NCBI RefSeq assembly: GCF_029626155.1
Contig: NZ_JARUBL010000001.1
Location: 6,910,501-6,974,500 of the forward strand
DNA: 64,000 nt
Source of the DNA: Solwaraspora sp. WMMD1047
Lineage (GTDB): Bacteria; Actinomycetota; Actinomycetes; Mycobacteriales; Micromonosporaceae
Direction: 5' to 3'
Below are positions 16,759 through 24,971 of the stretch, piece by piece; position 1 is the first letter of the stretch; every line of letters starts with the position of its first letter. The translations under genes were made by a program, and so were the position numbers. The notes beneath the pieces are model-generated. The model worked only from the letters and a program-made list of their open reading frames with translations, was not told where the DNA came from and searched no databases.

Positions 16759-18081
16759 ATGCGTACTCCGATCCCTGCCCCCGCCCGCAGCCGGCTGCGC
16801 CGTTTGGCCGGCGCCGGCACCGCCGCCGGTGTCCTGGTCGCCGCCACGCTGGCGCTGAGCTGGCCGGTTCCGGTCTCCGCCGCCGCGACCACCACGCCCG
16901 ACCAGCAGCTCGCCGCCGCGCCCGCGGCGAGCCTGTTCACCGACGACTTCGAGGACGGTGACGCCGCGGGGTGGACCCGCGGCGGCGGCTTCTGGTCGGT
17001 GCTCACCGAGGACAACACGAGGGTCTATCGCCAGCGCAGCACCCGCTCCGCGAGTCGGGTCACCGCCGGCGAGGCCGGCTGGACCGACTACAGCGTGACC
17101 GCCCGGGTGAAGCCGACGGCACTCGGCACCGCCTCGTCCTCGGTCGCGCTGCTGGCCCGAGTCCAGTCCAACACCAGCTACTACTACCTGTCGCTGCGCT
17201 CCGGCTCGTTGGAGCTGGGCCGGGTCAGCTCCGGCCAGACCACCGTGCTCGCCAGCACCCCGGCCACGGCGACCCTCGGCGGCTGGCACCAGCTCCGGCT
17301 GGCCGTCCAGGGCAGCACCATCACCGGCGCCCTCGGCACCGCCTCGGTCACCGCCACCGACGGCCAGTTCAGCTCCGGACGGATCGGCCTGGCCACCACC
17401 TCCGCCAGCGGGTCGTTCGACGACATCGTGGTGGACCCGCCCGCCCCACCGCCGGACACCCAGCGGCCCACCATCCCCGGCCAACCGCAGGTGATCGAGG
17501 TCACGCCGACCACCGCCACCATCATCTGGACGCCGTCGACCGACAACGTCGGCGTGACCCAGTACTGGATCTACCAGGGCGACCAGTTCTACAGCCAGTG
17601 GGTCAGCCGGATGGTGCCGACCGCCGAGCCGACGGTGCTCCCCCTCAGCCCGACCGGAGCGAGCCTGCACTTCTCGGTCGCCGCCCGGGACGCCGCCGGC
17701 AACATGTCCGCCATCTCGTACCGGACCTACATCTCGCAGCCGCCCAGCTTCCCGCGCAGCGGGGACGAGACCGAACGACCGACCGCCCCGGGAGCACCCG
17801 AGGTGACCGGCGTCACCGCAGACGGCCAGCTGACGCTGACCTGGACACCCGCGACGGACAACGTCGGAGTGGTCGAATACCACGTGATCTACACCTACTA
17901 CGTCGACGAGACCCGGGTGGCCGCCAAGGTGCCGACCAACACCGCGACCATCCAGCGGCGCGGCGGGGCCCCACAGCTGGTCAGGATCGTCGCGTTCGAC
18001 GCGGCGTGGAACTCGAGCAGCAGCCCGAGCGTCTCCCTGGAGAACGTCGTGATCCCGACCCCACCGGCGACGCCCGGCTGA
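16759..18081 (+). CDS. Secreted protein with laminin-G-like domain and two fibronectin type III domains
   Basis: This 440-aa protein starts at ATG 16759 (MRTPIPAPARSRLRR); an upstream in-frame ATG would put extra residues before the signal sequence. A signal peptide ends near VSAAATTTP. Residues ~55-215 look like a concanavalin/LamG-like beta-sandwich (DDFEDGDAAGWTRGGGFW at its start). Two FN3 domains follow, each with the TWTPATDNVGV-type strand typical of actinobacterial glycan-active enzymes. No catalytic domain is visible, so it may bind polysaccharide at the cell surface. It is monocistronic. Confidence 0.75.
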   Translation: MRTPIPAPARSRLRRLAGAGTAAGVLVAATLALSWPVPVSAAATTTPDQQLAAAPAASLFTDDFEDGDAAGWTRGGGFWSVLTEDNTRVYRQRSTRSASRVTAGEAGWTDYSVTARVKPTALGTASSSVALLARVQSNTSYYYLSLRSGSLELGRVSSGQTTVLASTPATATLGGWHQLRLAVQGSTITGALGTASVTATDGQFSSGRIGLATTSASGSFDDIVVDPPAPPPDTQRPTIPGQPQVIEVTPTTATIIWTPSTDNVGVTQYWIYQGDQFYSQWVSRMVPTAEPTVLPLSPTGASLHFSVAARDAAGNMSAISYRTYISQPPSFPRSGDETERPTAPGAPEVTGVTADGQLTLTWTPATDNVGVVEYHVIYTYYVDETRVAAKVPTNTATIQRRGGAPQLVRIVAFDAAWNSSSSPSVSLENVVIPTPPATPG

Positions 18082-18213
18082 TCACCGGTCCGGGGCCGTC
18101 CCGACCCCCTGTTCAGGGGCGACGCCCGGCCAGAGTGGGTTGGCCCCACCGGGTTCACGTACGGTGGGGCCACCGGGGCACCGACGGCCCTGGGCAGGGG
18201 CGCGGAGGTGACG

Positions 18214-19434
18214 GTGGCGAGTCCGGGCCGCGCGATGCGTTGGTTGCTCGAATCCGCCCCCTATGTCGGGGTTGCCGAGCTGCCCACGCTTGTGATGTCG
18301 GTGGCCCCGGTACTCGGCGTCGCCGAACTGGTGATCTACGTCGTCGACTACACCCAGACCCGGCTGATGCCGCTGGGCGGCCCCGGAGTTCCGGTCCGGG
18401 AGCCGCAGGCGGTGGACGGCACGATGGCGGGCCGGGCCTTCGCCACCGGACACACCCAGCACCGAACCGGCGACGGGACCGACCGGGCCTGGCTGCCACT
18501 CGCGCACGGCTGTGACCGGCTCGGCGTACTGGAGATCAGCACGCCCGGGTCGCCGTCGGCCGAGACCAGGGACGCCGGCCAGCAGGTGGCCACGGCGGTG
18601 ACCCAACTGCTGACCACCAGACACCGGTACGGCGACAGCATCGAACGGGCCCGGCGGGGTGAGCCGCTGCAGCTCGCCGCCGAGATCATGTGGGGTCTGC
18701 TGCCGCCGCTGAGCTTCGCCACCCACCAGGTGATGGTGACCGGCATCCTGGAACCCTGCTACGACATCGGCGGCGACGTCTTCGACTACGCCCTCAACGG
18801 CGACGTGCTCTCGGTGGCGCTGCTCGACGCGGTCGGCCACGGCACCGACGCCAGCCTGCTGGCGACGCTGGCGCTGGGGGCGTACCGCAATGCCCGCCGG
18901 TGCGGGCTGGGCCTGGTGGACACCGCGCGCAGCGTGGACAAGCAGATCCACGCCCACCAGCCCGGCCGGTTCGCCAGCGCGGTGCTTGTCGAACTGGACT
19001 GCCGCACCGGTCGGTTGGATGCGATCACGGCCGGCCATCCGGCGCCGCTGCTGCTGCGCGACGGCCGAATGATCAAGACGCTGGACGCTCCGACGGCGCT
19101 TCCGCTGGGGCTGGGCTACCTCGCAAGGACCGCCCCCCGGGTGGTCTCCGAGACCCTGCATCCCGGCGACCAGCTACTGCTCTACACCGACGGGGTCACC
19201 GAGGCCCGGACCGAGGACGGCGAGTTCTTCGGCATCGAACGGCTCGCCGACTTCGTCAACCGGGCGTTGGCCGACCGGTTGCCGACGCCGGAGACCATGC
19301 GCCGGCTGGTGCACGCGATCCTGGAACACCAGCACGACCGGCTGCAGGACGACGCCACCGCGCTGATCGTGGAGTGGCAGCCGCCCGGCCACCGACTGCA
19401 GCCGCTGGCCGCCGCCGCGTCGACCTGGTCCTGA
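18214..19434 (+). CDS. GAF-like / SpoIIE-type PP2C phosphatase
   Basis: GTG 18214 is preferred because GGAGG lies 5 bp upstream; a GTG at 18208 would overlap the ribosome site. The 406-aa protein has an N-terminal GAF-like sensor (about 30-135) and a SpoIIE PP2C domain (about 170-395). Metal-binding motifs are EPCYDIGGDVFDY, DAVGHGTDASLLA and LYTDGVTEAR, with the final DDATALIVEW. Such phosphatases dephosphorylate STAS anti-anti-sigma factors and so activate sigma factors. The bldG-like antagonist 7 kb away is one possible target, but this is an inference. No membrane segment is present, so it is cytosolic. Confidence 0.88.
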   Translation: MASPGRAMRWLLESAPYVGVAELPTLVMSVAPVLGVAELVIYVVDYTQTRLMPLGGPGVPVREPQAVDGTMAGRAFATGHTQHRTGDGTDRAWLPLAHGCDRLGVLEISTPGSPSAETRDAGQQVATAVTQLLTTRHRYGDSIERARRGEPLQLAAEIMWGLLPPLSFATHQVMVTGILEPCYDIGGDVFDYALNGDVLSVALLDAVGHGTDASLLATLALGAYRNARRCGLGLVDTARSVDKQIHAHQPGRFASAVLVELDCRTGRLDAITAGHPAPLLLRDGRMIKTLDAPTALPLGLGYLARTAPRVVSETLHPGDQLLLYTDGVTEARTEDGEFFGIERLADFVNRALADRLPTPETMRRLVHAILEHQHDRLQDDATALIVEWQPPGHRLQPLAAAASTWS

Positions 19435-19472
19435 CCGACGGCGGCTGACTGGCCTGGCCCGCCGGCCGACGG

Positions 19473-20036
19473 CTACCCGTCGGTGCGGCGTTCGAAGAGC
19501 ATCCGGATCACCGGCCGGGCCGCCTCGCCCGGGTCCGGGTCCAGGTCGCCGGGGAGCGCGCCGGCCAGCCAGAGCGAGGCGAAGCCGTGCACGATCGACC
19601 AAGCCGCCAGCGGCGCCTCAGCCAGCTCCCCCTTGCCGGCGGCGACGGTCCGCAGCCCGCCGGAGAGCGCGGCCCTGGTCCGCGCCCGCGCCGCGAGCAC
19701 CTCGGGCGCGTCGGCGTGGTAGAGACCGGGCTGGAACATCACCTCGAAGTGCGCCCGGTGCCCGGCCGCGAAGCGTACGTAGGCGAGCCCGACCTCCAGC
19801 AGGTCGTCACCGGCCCGCTCCAACTCCACCGCCAGCAGTTCGAAGCCCTCGACGGCCACGGCGGTGAGCAACCCGGCCTTGTCCCCGAAGTGGTGGGTAG
19901 GCGCCGCGTGCGAGACACCGGTCCGCCGGGCCAGGTCGCGCAGGCTGACGGCCGCCGGGCCGACCTGCGTGATCGCCTCGACCGCGGCGGCCAGCAGGGC
20001 TCGCCGCAGGTCTCCGTGGTGGTACGGCTGCTTCAT
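19473..20036 (-). CDS. TetR-family regulator with WHG C-terminal domain
   Basis: This 187-aa protein starts at ATG 20036 (MKQPYHHGDLRRALL), the normal start of this subfamily. The HTH is ISLRD-type: SLRDLARRTGVSHAAPTHHF. The C-terminal part has SIVHGFASLWLAG, the WHG-domain signature. The divergent promoter contains two 15-bp palindromes that are very likely its operators (20048-20096), overlapping a near-consensus promoter for the membrane protein at 20122. It is therefore probably a repressor of that gene and of itself. The ligand is unknown. Its stop is 38 bp from the convergent phosphatase stop. Confidence 0.9.
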   Translation of the reverse strand: MKQPYHHGDLRRALLAAAVEAITQVGPAAVSLRDLARRTGVSHAAPTHHFGDKAGLLTAVAVEGFELLAVELERAGDDLLEVGLAYVRFAAGHRAHFEVMFQPGLYHADAPEVLAARARTRAALSGGLRTVAAGKGELAEAPLAAWSIVHGFASLWLAGALPGDLDPDPGEAARPVIRMLFERRTDG

Positions 20037-20047
20037 GCCGATCCCAT

Positions 20048-20096
20048 CTAGTCGTTGACAAGTTTCCGTCGTCGGCAGTAACTTGTCAACGACAAG
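20048..20096. promoter_or_regulatory. Twin TetR operators overlapping a divergent promoter
   Basis: Two 15-bp sites are visible: CTAGTC-GTT-GACAAG (20048-20062, one mismatch) and CTTGTC-AAC-GACAAG (20082-20096, perfect). They lie in opposite orientation, so 14-bp arms GTCGTTGACAAGTT and AACTTGTCAACGAC form a larger perfect inverted repeat. The plus-strand promoter TTGACA (20055-20060), 18 bp, TAACTT (20079-20084) is embedded in them. Repressor binding would block transcription of the gene at 20122. Confidence 0.8.
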
Positions 20097-20121
20097 ATAG
20101 TGCTTCGGAAGGGTGTTCGCC

Positions 20122-20523
20122 ATGAACGGCACGGCCGACCAGGTCCTCACCGTCATCGCCCTGATCAGCATTCCCACGGTCATGTTCGGCGGTCATTCGC
20201 TGCTGCGCCTGCTCGCGACCGAGAAACTCACCGATTTCCAGAAGAGCTTCTTCCGGGCCGGTCACGCGCACGCCGGCGTCCTGCTGGTCATGACGCTCGT
20301 CGCCCTGGACGTGGCCGCCCGGGCCGCGCTGAGCGCGAACCTGACCTGGACCGTCGGCGGCCTGCTGCTGGCCGGCACGCTGGTCCAGTCCGGCGGCATG
20401 TTCATCCACATGGGCGTCGGCCAGCCCGGCCGATGGTCCTGGGGCAACACGGTCAGCAGCGTGGGCGCCGTCGCCTTGGCGGCCGGACTGCTGCTGCTCG
20501 CCTGGGCCGTCGCGACGGCCTGA
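20122..20523 (+). CDS. Small four-helix integral membrane protein
   Basis: ATG 20122 has GGAAGGG 8 bp upstream; the GTG at 20113 is too close to that site. The 133-aa protein has about four hydrophobic segments (near 8-25, 48-68, 76-93 and 108-130), and a conserved-looking RAGHAHAGVLL in the second. His residues (GGHS, GHAHAG, FIHMG) could bind metal or haem, but no motif is diagnostic. It is under the twin TetR operators and would be induced by the regulator's ligand. A short hairpin (20525-20541, 6-bp stem) follows. Function unknown; a transport or detoxification role is possible. Confidence 0.75.
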   Translation: MNGTADQVLTVIALISIPTVMFGGHSLLRLLATEKLTDFQKSFFRAGHAHAGVLLVMTLVALDVAARAALSANLTWTVGGLLLAGTLVQSGGMFIHMGVGQPGRWSWGNTVSSVGAVALAAGLLLLAWAVATA

Positions 20524-20583
20524 TCCACCCCTGCCGGGTGGCAACCGACCAGGGCGGCCACGGTGGTCGGGGCCGGCTGCCGG

Positions 20584-21621
20584 TCAGGTGACGAGCGGGG
20601 TGTGCCCGTCCGGCACCCGCTCCGCGGCCGGCGGGGGCGGCGGCGGGGTGCCGTCACCGAACGGCCGACCGCCGAGTTCCTCCCGGCCGTGCGGGGTCAG
20701 CCAGCCGGCCAGGTCGGGACCGACCGGCACGATCCCGGTCGGGTTGATGTCGCGGTGCACCTCGTAGTAGTGCCGCTTGATGTGGTCGAAGTCGATGGTG
20801 TCGCCGAAGCCCGGGGTCTGGAACAGGTCCCGCGCGTACGCCCAGAGCACCGGCATCTCGGTCAGCTTCTGCCGGTTGCACTTGAAGTGCCCGTGGTAGA
20901 CGGGGTCGAAGCGGGCCAGCGTGGTGAACAGCCGCACGTCCGCCTCGGTGATCGAGTCGCCGACCAGGTACCGCTGCACCGCCAACCGCTCCGACAACCA
21001 GTCGAGCCGGTCGAAGAGCTGCCGGTACGCCTTCTCGTACGCCTCCTGGCTGCCGGCGAAGCCGCACCGGTACACCCCGTTGTTCACATCCGTGAAGACG
21101 ACCTTGTTGACCTCGTCGATCTCGTCCCGTCGGTCCTCCGGGTAGAGGTCGGGGGCGCCGTCCCGGTGGTAGGGGCGCCACTGCGTGGACAGGTCGAGGG
21201 TGATCTGGGGGTAGTCGTTGGTGACCACCTGACCGGTCGGCACATCGACGATCGCCGGCACCGTGATCCCCCGGTCGTAGTCGGGGAACCGGGCGAAGAA
21301 CGCCTCCTGCAGCCGTTCGATGCCGAGCACCGGGTCGCGCCCGTCCGGGTCGAGGTCGAAGGCCCAGCTCCGCTTGTCGTGCGTCGGCCCGGCGACCGCC
21401 ATCGACAGCACGTCCTCCAGACCGAGCAGCCGGCGGACGATGATGGCCCGGTTCGCCCACGGGCAGGCGCGGCTCACCACCAGGCGGTACCGGCCCGGCT
21501 CCACCGGGTACCCGTCCTGCCCGTCGGCGGTGATCCGGGTGGCGATGTAGCGCTGATCCCGGCTGAACTCCCCGCCCGGGATGACGTAGCTGCCGTCGTT
21601 CCTGCCCTGCGTCTTCGACAT
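20584..21621 (-). CDS. Glutathionyl-hydroquinone reductase-type (Xi-class) GST
   Basis: This 345-aa protein starts at ATG 21621 (MSKTQGRNDG); an ATG 18 bp upstream is an alternative. The thioredoxin-fold domain carries SRACPWANRA with catalytic Cys53, the Xi-class (ECM4/YqjG) signature. The C-terminal helical domain includes YLVGDSITEADVRLF and the PVYHGHFKCN stretch of the family. Members reduce glutathionyl- or mycothiol-hydroquinone adducts. Actinobacteria generally use mycothiol, so that is the likelier thiol. The C-terminus has a Pro-rich run. The gene lies back-to-back with an ene-reductase, so both may serve quinone or electrophile detoxification. Confidence 0.9.
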   Translation of the reverse strand: MSKTQGRNDGSYVIPGGEFSRDQRYIATRITADGQDGYPVEPGRYRLVVSRACPWANRAIIVRRLLGLEDVLSMAVAGPTHDKRSWAFDLDPDGRDPVLGIERLQEAFFARFPDYDRGITVPAIVDVPTGQVVTNDYPQITLDLSTQWRPYHRDGAPDLYPEDRRDEIDEVNKVVFTDVNNGVYRCGFAGSQEAYEKAYRQLFDRLDWLSERLAVQRYLVGDSITEADVRLFTTLARFDPVYHGHFKCNRQKLTEMPVLWAYARDLFQTPGFGDTIDFDHIKRHYYEVHRDINPTGIVPVGPDLAGWLTPHGREELGGRPFGDGTPPPPPPAAERVPDGHTPLVT

Positions 21622-21724
21622 GCCCCCATCGTTACCCATCCGCCGGCCACCCGCCCACCGGTGGTCCCGACCACGGGCCGGTTACGCTGCGACTTCGGCA
21701 GGACCACGAGAATGGGGTACGACT

Positions 21725-22804
21725 GTGAGCGTGCTGTTCAGCCCGTACCACCTGCGCGATGTCACCCTCCGGAACCGGATCGTGGTGTCGCCGATGTGCG
21801 AGTACAGCGCCACCGACGGGCTGCCCGACAACTGGCACCTGGTGCATCTGGGCTCCCGGGCGGTCGGCGGCGCCGGTCTGGTGTTCGCGGAGGCCACGGC
21901 GGTCCTGCCCGAGGGGCGGATCAGCCCACAGGACACCGGCATCTGGTCCGACGCGCACGCCGAGGCGTGGCAGCCGATCACCGCCTTCATCGCCGGGCAG
22001 GGCGCGGCGTCCGCCATCCAGCTCGCGCACGCCGGGTTCAAGGCGTCGACCTACCGCCCGTGGGACCCGCGCCGGGGCGGGGTGCCCGACGAGGAGGGCG
22101 GTTGGACCCCGGTCGGGCCGGGTACGACCCCGTTCGAGCCGTCGTACCGGCTGCCCCGCGCGCTCGACGAGGCCGGCATCGAGGAGATCGTGGCGGCGTT
22201 CGCGGCCGCCGCCGTACGTGCCCGGCAGGCCGGCTTCGACGTGGTCGAGGTCCACCTCGCGCACGGCTACCTGCTGCACGAGTTCCTCTCCCCGCTCATC
22301 AACCACCGCACCGACAGGTACGGCGGCGAGTTGGCCAACCGGATGCGGTTCCCCCTGGCGGTCGCCCAGGCGGTCCGGGCGGCCGTCGGCGAGCAGACTC
22401 CGGTGCTGGCCCGGATCTCGGCCACCGACTGGGTGGACGGCGGCTGGTCGGTGAAGGACAGCGTGGTGCTGGCCCGCGAGCTGGCCGCGGTCGGCGTCGA
22501 CCTGATCGACTGCTCGTCCGGCGGGGCCGTGCCGGACGCCTCGATCCCGGCAGGTCCCGGCTATCAGGTGGCGCTCGCCGAACAGGTCCGGGCCGAGGCG
22601 GGGGTCCCGACCGGCGCGGTCGGCCTGATCACCGAACCGGAGCAGGCGGAGCGGATCCTCACCGACGGGCAGGCGGACCTGGTCTTCCTCGGCCGGAAGC
22701 TGATGCGCGACCCGTACTGGCCGCACCAGGCCGCCGCCGCCCTCGGCGCCCCCGCCGCCTGGCCCGCCCAGTACCTGCGCGCCGCCCCTTCTCCGGCGCG
22801 CTGA
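21725..22804 (+). CDS. Old-yellow-enzyme family NADH:flavin oxidoreductase (YqjM-like)
   Basis: This 359-aa FMN enzyme starts at GTG 21725; no other in-frame start fits the family N-terminus (LFSPYHLRDVTLRNRIV). It has the YqjM-type Cys in SPMCEYSA, the substrate His pair region HLAHGYLLHEF, the QLAHAGFKA motif and the FMN phosphate site near FLGRKLMRDPYW. It is expected to reduce activated C=C bonds using NAD(P)H in the cytosol. It is divergent from the Xi-class GST across a ~100-bp promoter region. Physiological substrate unknown. Confidence 0.92.
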   Translation: MSVLFSPYHLRDVTLRNRIVVSPMCEYSATDGLPDNWHLVHLGSRAVGGAGLVFAEATAVLPEGRISPQDTGIWSDAHAEAWQPITAFIAGQGAASAIQLAHAGFKASTYRPWDPRRGGVPDEEGGWTPVGPGTTPFEPSYRLPRALDEAGIEEIVAAFAAAAVRARQAGFDVVEVHLAHGYLLHEFLSPLINHRTDRYGGELANRMRFPLAVAQAVRAAVGEQTPVLARISATDWVDGGWSVKDSVVLARELAAVGVDLIDCSSGGAVPDASIPAGPGYQVALAEQVRAEAGVPTGAVGLITEPEQAERILTDGQADLVFLGRKLMRDPYWPHQAAAALGAPAAWPAQYLRAAPSPAR

Positions 22805-22832
22805 ACGTCGCCGGCCTCCCGGCTGAGCGATG

Positions 22833-23027
22833 TCACCCGGATTCAGCATCGAGGTCCCACCCCAGCTCCACCAGCCGTTTGACCGCCACCCGCCCGGCTC
22901 GGCAGAGGCCGGTCTCCTGCCCCAGCGGCCCGCCACACGCCCGGCAGACCCGGTCCCCCGGTTCGTGCAGCGCGAGAACGATGAACAAGGTGTCGATCTC
23001 GACGGCCCGGGGCGGGAACGCGCTCAT
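22833..23027 (-). CDS. Small zinc-ribbon-like protein (64 aa)
   Basis: The ATG at 23027 overlaps the stop of the upstream small gene by 4 bp (ATGA), so translation is coupled. Three Cys occur as CRACGG ... GLCRAG, a half zinc-ribbon pattern. The N-terminal part is hydrophobic (IDTLFIVLALHEPG) but too short to be a clear membrane segment. Similar small genes occur next to XRE/DUF397 genes in actinomycetes. Function unknown. Confidence 0.6.
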   Translation of the reverse strand: MSAFPPRAVEIDTLFIVLALHEPGDRVCRACGGPLGQETGLCRAGRVAVKRLVELGWDLDAESG

Positions 23028-23179
23028 AGCTCGTCCTGGTCGTCGTCATCCGGCTCGGGCCAGGCTTCCCGCACCCGCCGCATGATCTGCTCGGCATCCT
23101 GATCTTCCGGGCACAACCAGTCAGCGAGCTGCCGATCTTTCGGCTTCCAGTAACCCGAGCTGCTGTTGCCCTCACCCAT
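23024..23179 (-). CDS. Small acidic protein (51 aa)
   Basis: The ATG at 23179 begins MGEGNSSSGYWKPKDRQL. The protein is very acidic at the C-terminus (EPDDDDQDEL), has one Cys and no membrane segment. It is divergent from the XRE regulator at 23328, with 148 bp between them, and is coupled to the zinc-ribbon-like gene. The acidic tail suggests a DNA-mimic or partner-binding role, but this is only an inference. Confidence 0.55.
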   Translation of the reverse strand: MGEGNSSSGYWKPKDRQLADWLCPEDQDAEQIMRRVREAWPEPDDDDQDEL

Positions 23180-23250
23180 GGACGGTCTCCCTCCGGTCCC
23201 GCCCGGGAACACCCACCGGACCCATCCATATTGCGCGCGCAGATTCACTA

Positions 23251-23261
23251 GGTCAATGACC
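23251..23261. promoter_or_regulatory. Candidate operator between the small acidic gene and XRE gene
   Basis: GGTCA-A-TGACC is a perfect 11-bp palindrome in the divergent promoter, 67 bp before the XRE start. It could be the site for that regulator. It is short and could occur by chance. Confidence 0.35.
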
Positions 23262-23327
23262 GATAGCCATTCACATTCCCTTGCGTATGGCTGTTGCTTC
23301 CCGGGTCCGCATGTGCACAATGGCGGG

Positions 23328-24170
23328 ATGGAGAGCCCGACGTTCCTTCGCTTCCAGCTCGGCGCACACCTCCGGCGGCTGCGCGACGAAGCCAACGTGA
23401 CCGCCGAACAGGCAGCCGAGATCATCGAGGTGTCACCGAGCACCCAACGACGCATCGAGCAAGGCCGCGTAGGCATCAAAGGTCCGGCACTCAACGCGCT
23501 GCTGGACCGGTACGGCGTCACCGACGCCGAGCTGCGCGACACGTTGCTCTCAATGGCCCGGACCGGTAAGCAGCGCGGATGGTGGGCGAAGTACGGCGAC
23601 CTGCCGCCGACCTACCGCCAGTACATCGGGCTGGAATCCGCAGCCCAGGAGCTACAGAACTTCGAGACGCTGGTGGTTCCGGGGCTGCTCCAGACCGAGG
23701 CGTACGCCCGAGCGATCACCACCCGTGAAGCCACCCAGCCCACGCCCGAAGCGGTGGAGCAACGCGTAGCGGCACGGATCGAGCGGCAGAAGCTGATCCA
23801 TGACGGCAGTCTCCGCATGGTCGCCGTGATCGACGAGGCGGTTCTACACCGGCAGATCGGTGGACCCGAAGTCATGCGTGCCCAGCTCGACGCGTTGCTG
23901 GCGACAGCGAAGCTGTGGAACGTCTCAGTCCAGGTCATCCCGTTCCGCGAAGGCGCCTACGCGTCGATGTTGTCGAGCTTCCACATCCTGACCTTTGCGG
24001 AGAGTTCCAGCGTGGTCTACATCGAGGGCTTGACCGGCGACCTGTACGCCGAGGGCGAGGACGTCCGGCGCTGTACCGTGGTCTTCAACAGCCTCCGGGC
24101 GTCGGCGTTGTCCGCATCCGCCTCGGCTGCGATGATCAAACAGATCCGCGACACGGGGCACCAGGAATAG
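23328..24170 (+). CDS. XRE-family HTH regulator with DUF5753
   Basis: This 280-aa protein starts at ATG 23328 (MESPTFLRFQLG). An N-terminal XRE helix-turn-helix (about 8-62, TAEQAAEIIEVSPSTQRRIE) is followed by a linker WWAKYGDLPPTYRQYIGLE and a DUF5753 effector domain with LVVPGLLQTEAYARA and VVYIEGLTGDLYAE. This is the standard architecture of actinomycete regulators paired with DUF397 proteins. A DUF397 gene follows after 11 bp. The pair resembles the BldB/WhiJ-type regulators and their small partners. The second XRE regulator at 32.5 kb shares this layout. Confidence 0.92.
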   Translation: MESPTFLRFQLGAHLRRLRDEANVTAEQAAEIIEVSPSTQRRIEQGRVGIKGPALNALLDRYGVTDAELRDTLLSMARTGKQRGWWAKYGDLPPTYRQYIGLESAAQELQNFETLVVPGLLQTEAYARAITTREATQPTPEAVEQRVAARIERQKLIHDGSLRMVAVIDEAVLHRQIGGPEVMRAQLDALLATAKLWNVSVQVIPFREGAYASMLSSFHILTFAESSSVVYIEGLTGDLYAEGEDVRRCTVVFNSLRASALSASASAAMIKQIRDTGHQE

Positions 24171-24181
24171 GGAGGTGCGCC

Positions 24182-24358
24182 ATGGACACCCAGTGGCGCA
24201 AGAGCACCCGCAGCGGCGGCAACGGGGCGTGCGTCGAAGCTCGGTACGTCGACCACACCGCCCAGGTCCGCGACAGCAAAGACACCGCCGGCCCCGTGCT
24301 GGCGTTCAGCCGGTCCGCATGGGTGTCGTTCATCCGGGTTGCCCCGACCGGCAGGTGA
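24182..24358 (+). CDS. DUF397 protein, first copy
   Basis: This 58-aa protein starts at ATG 24182 (MDTQWRKSTRS) with GGGAGG upstream. It has the whole DUF397 pattern: WRKSTRS, an acidic-type central CVEA, RDSKD and the final FSRSAWVSFI. DUF397 proteins act as partners or antagonists of the adjacent XRE regulators. It directly follows an XRE gene and is almost certainly in its operon. A 73-bp stretch (24265-24337) is nearly identical to the second DUF397 copy. Confidence 0.92.
   Translation: MDTQWRKSTRSGGNGACVEARYVDHTAQVRDSKDTAGPVLAFSRSAWVSFIRVAPTGR
24265..24337 (+). repeat. Near-identical 73-bp repeat, copy 1
   Basis: This segment matches 25035-25107 at 71 of 73 positions by eye (differences at 24280 and 24287). 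It covers the C-terminal half of the DUF397 reading frame. The surrounding halves are less alike, which suggests recent duplication or gene conversion. Confidence 0.85.
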
Positions 24359-24366
24359 CGGGCGGT

Positions 24367-24585
24367 TCACCCCGCCCGGCTATCCGAATCGTCCGTTGGC
24401 TGTTCACGACGCGACCACCAGCGGAACAGCTCCGCCACCGCCGTGAGGATCCGAGGTCGATCCTTGGGGTCGGAGCCGCGAAGCGCCAGGGCCACAATGA
24501 CGATCTTGCAGATGGCCGGTATGCCAACCACGAGAACGGCCACCCACGGGCCAGCAGTCGCCACAAGATCTACGTTCGGAGCCAT
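24367..24585 (-). CDS. Small single-pass membrane protein (72 aa)
   Basis: The ATG at 24585 has GGAA upstream. Residues ~8-35 (TAGPWVAVLVVGIPAICKIVIVALAL) form one long hydrophobic segment. The C-terminal half is charged (RRILTAVAELFRWWSRREQ-type). It lies between the two DUF397 copies on the opposite strand. Comparable small membrane genes occur beside XRE/DUF397 genes in actinomycetes. No function can be given. Confidence 0.55.
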   Translation of the reverse strand: MAPNVDLVATAGPWVAVLVVGIPAICKIVIVALALRGSDPKDRPRILTAVAELFRWWSRREQPTDDSDSRAG

Positions 24586-24680
24586 ACCTGTTCCCTGTCT
24601 GGAGCGACACAGCCGGAACAGCGGCTCGACGAACCGGGGCGGCTCCAGCGAGTAGATCGATTAAGATCGCTCGCACCCAG

Positions 24681-24971
24681 GTGCATACGAACCGATGCTC
24701 CGAGTTCCGCACCGTTGGTCCCAGGAGTCTCCCCAAACCCCAGCAGCCGGATGCTACTCCATCCCCGACCCTCCACACTAATCTCATCGTCGGCTTTGGT
24801 GACAACGACCCGCCACTCGGCTACATCGACACCCTGGCCGGGCCACTATTCCTCGAATCACGCAGCGACACCAGCCGTTTGTCATCGGTGTACAACCAGC
24901 TCAAAGAGCTGGCCATGTCCCCGGCAGAGTCGGTCAAGTTCATCAAGGAGCGGTCCCATGCAATGGCGTAA
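24681..24971 (+). pseudogene. Remnant of an XRE/DUF5753 regulator C-terminus
   Basis: From about 24783 the frame encodes a recognisable end of a DUF5753 domain: GFGDNDPPLGYIDTLAGPLF then YNQLKELAMSPAES. This matches the DPPVVYVEGLTGDLYLE...ALSPEES pattern at the end of intact family members. The HTH and the rest of the effector domain are absent upstream, and the preceding sequence shows nothing family-like. The frame overlaps the following DUF397 gene by 14 bp, as would an intact operon. It is therefore a truncated regulator whose partner survives. Confidence 0.75.
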
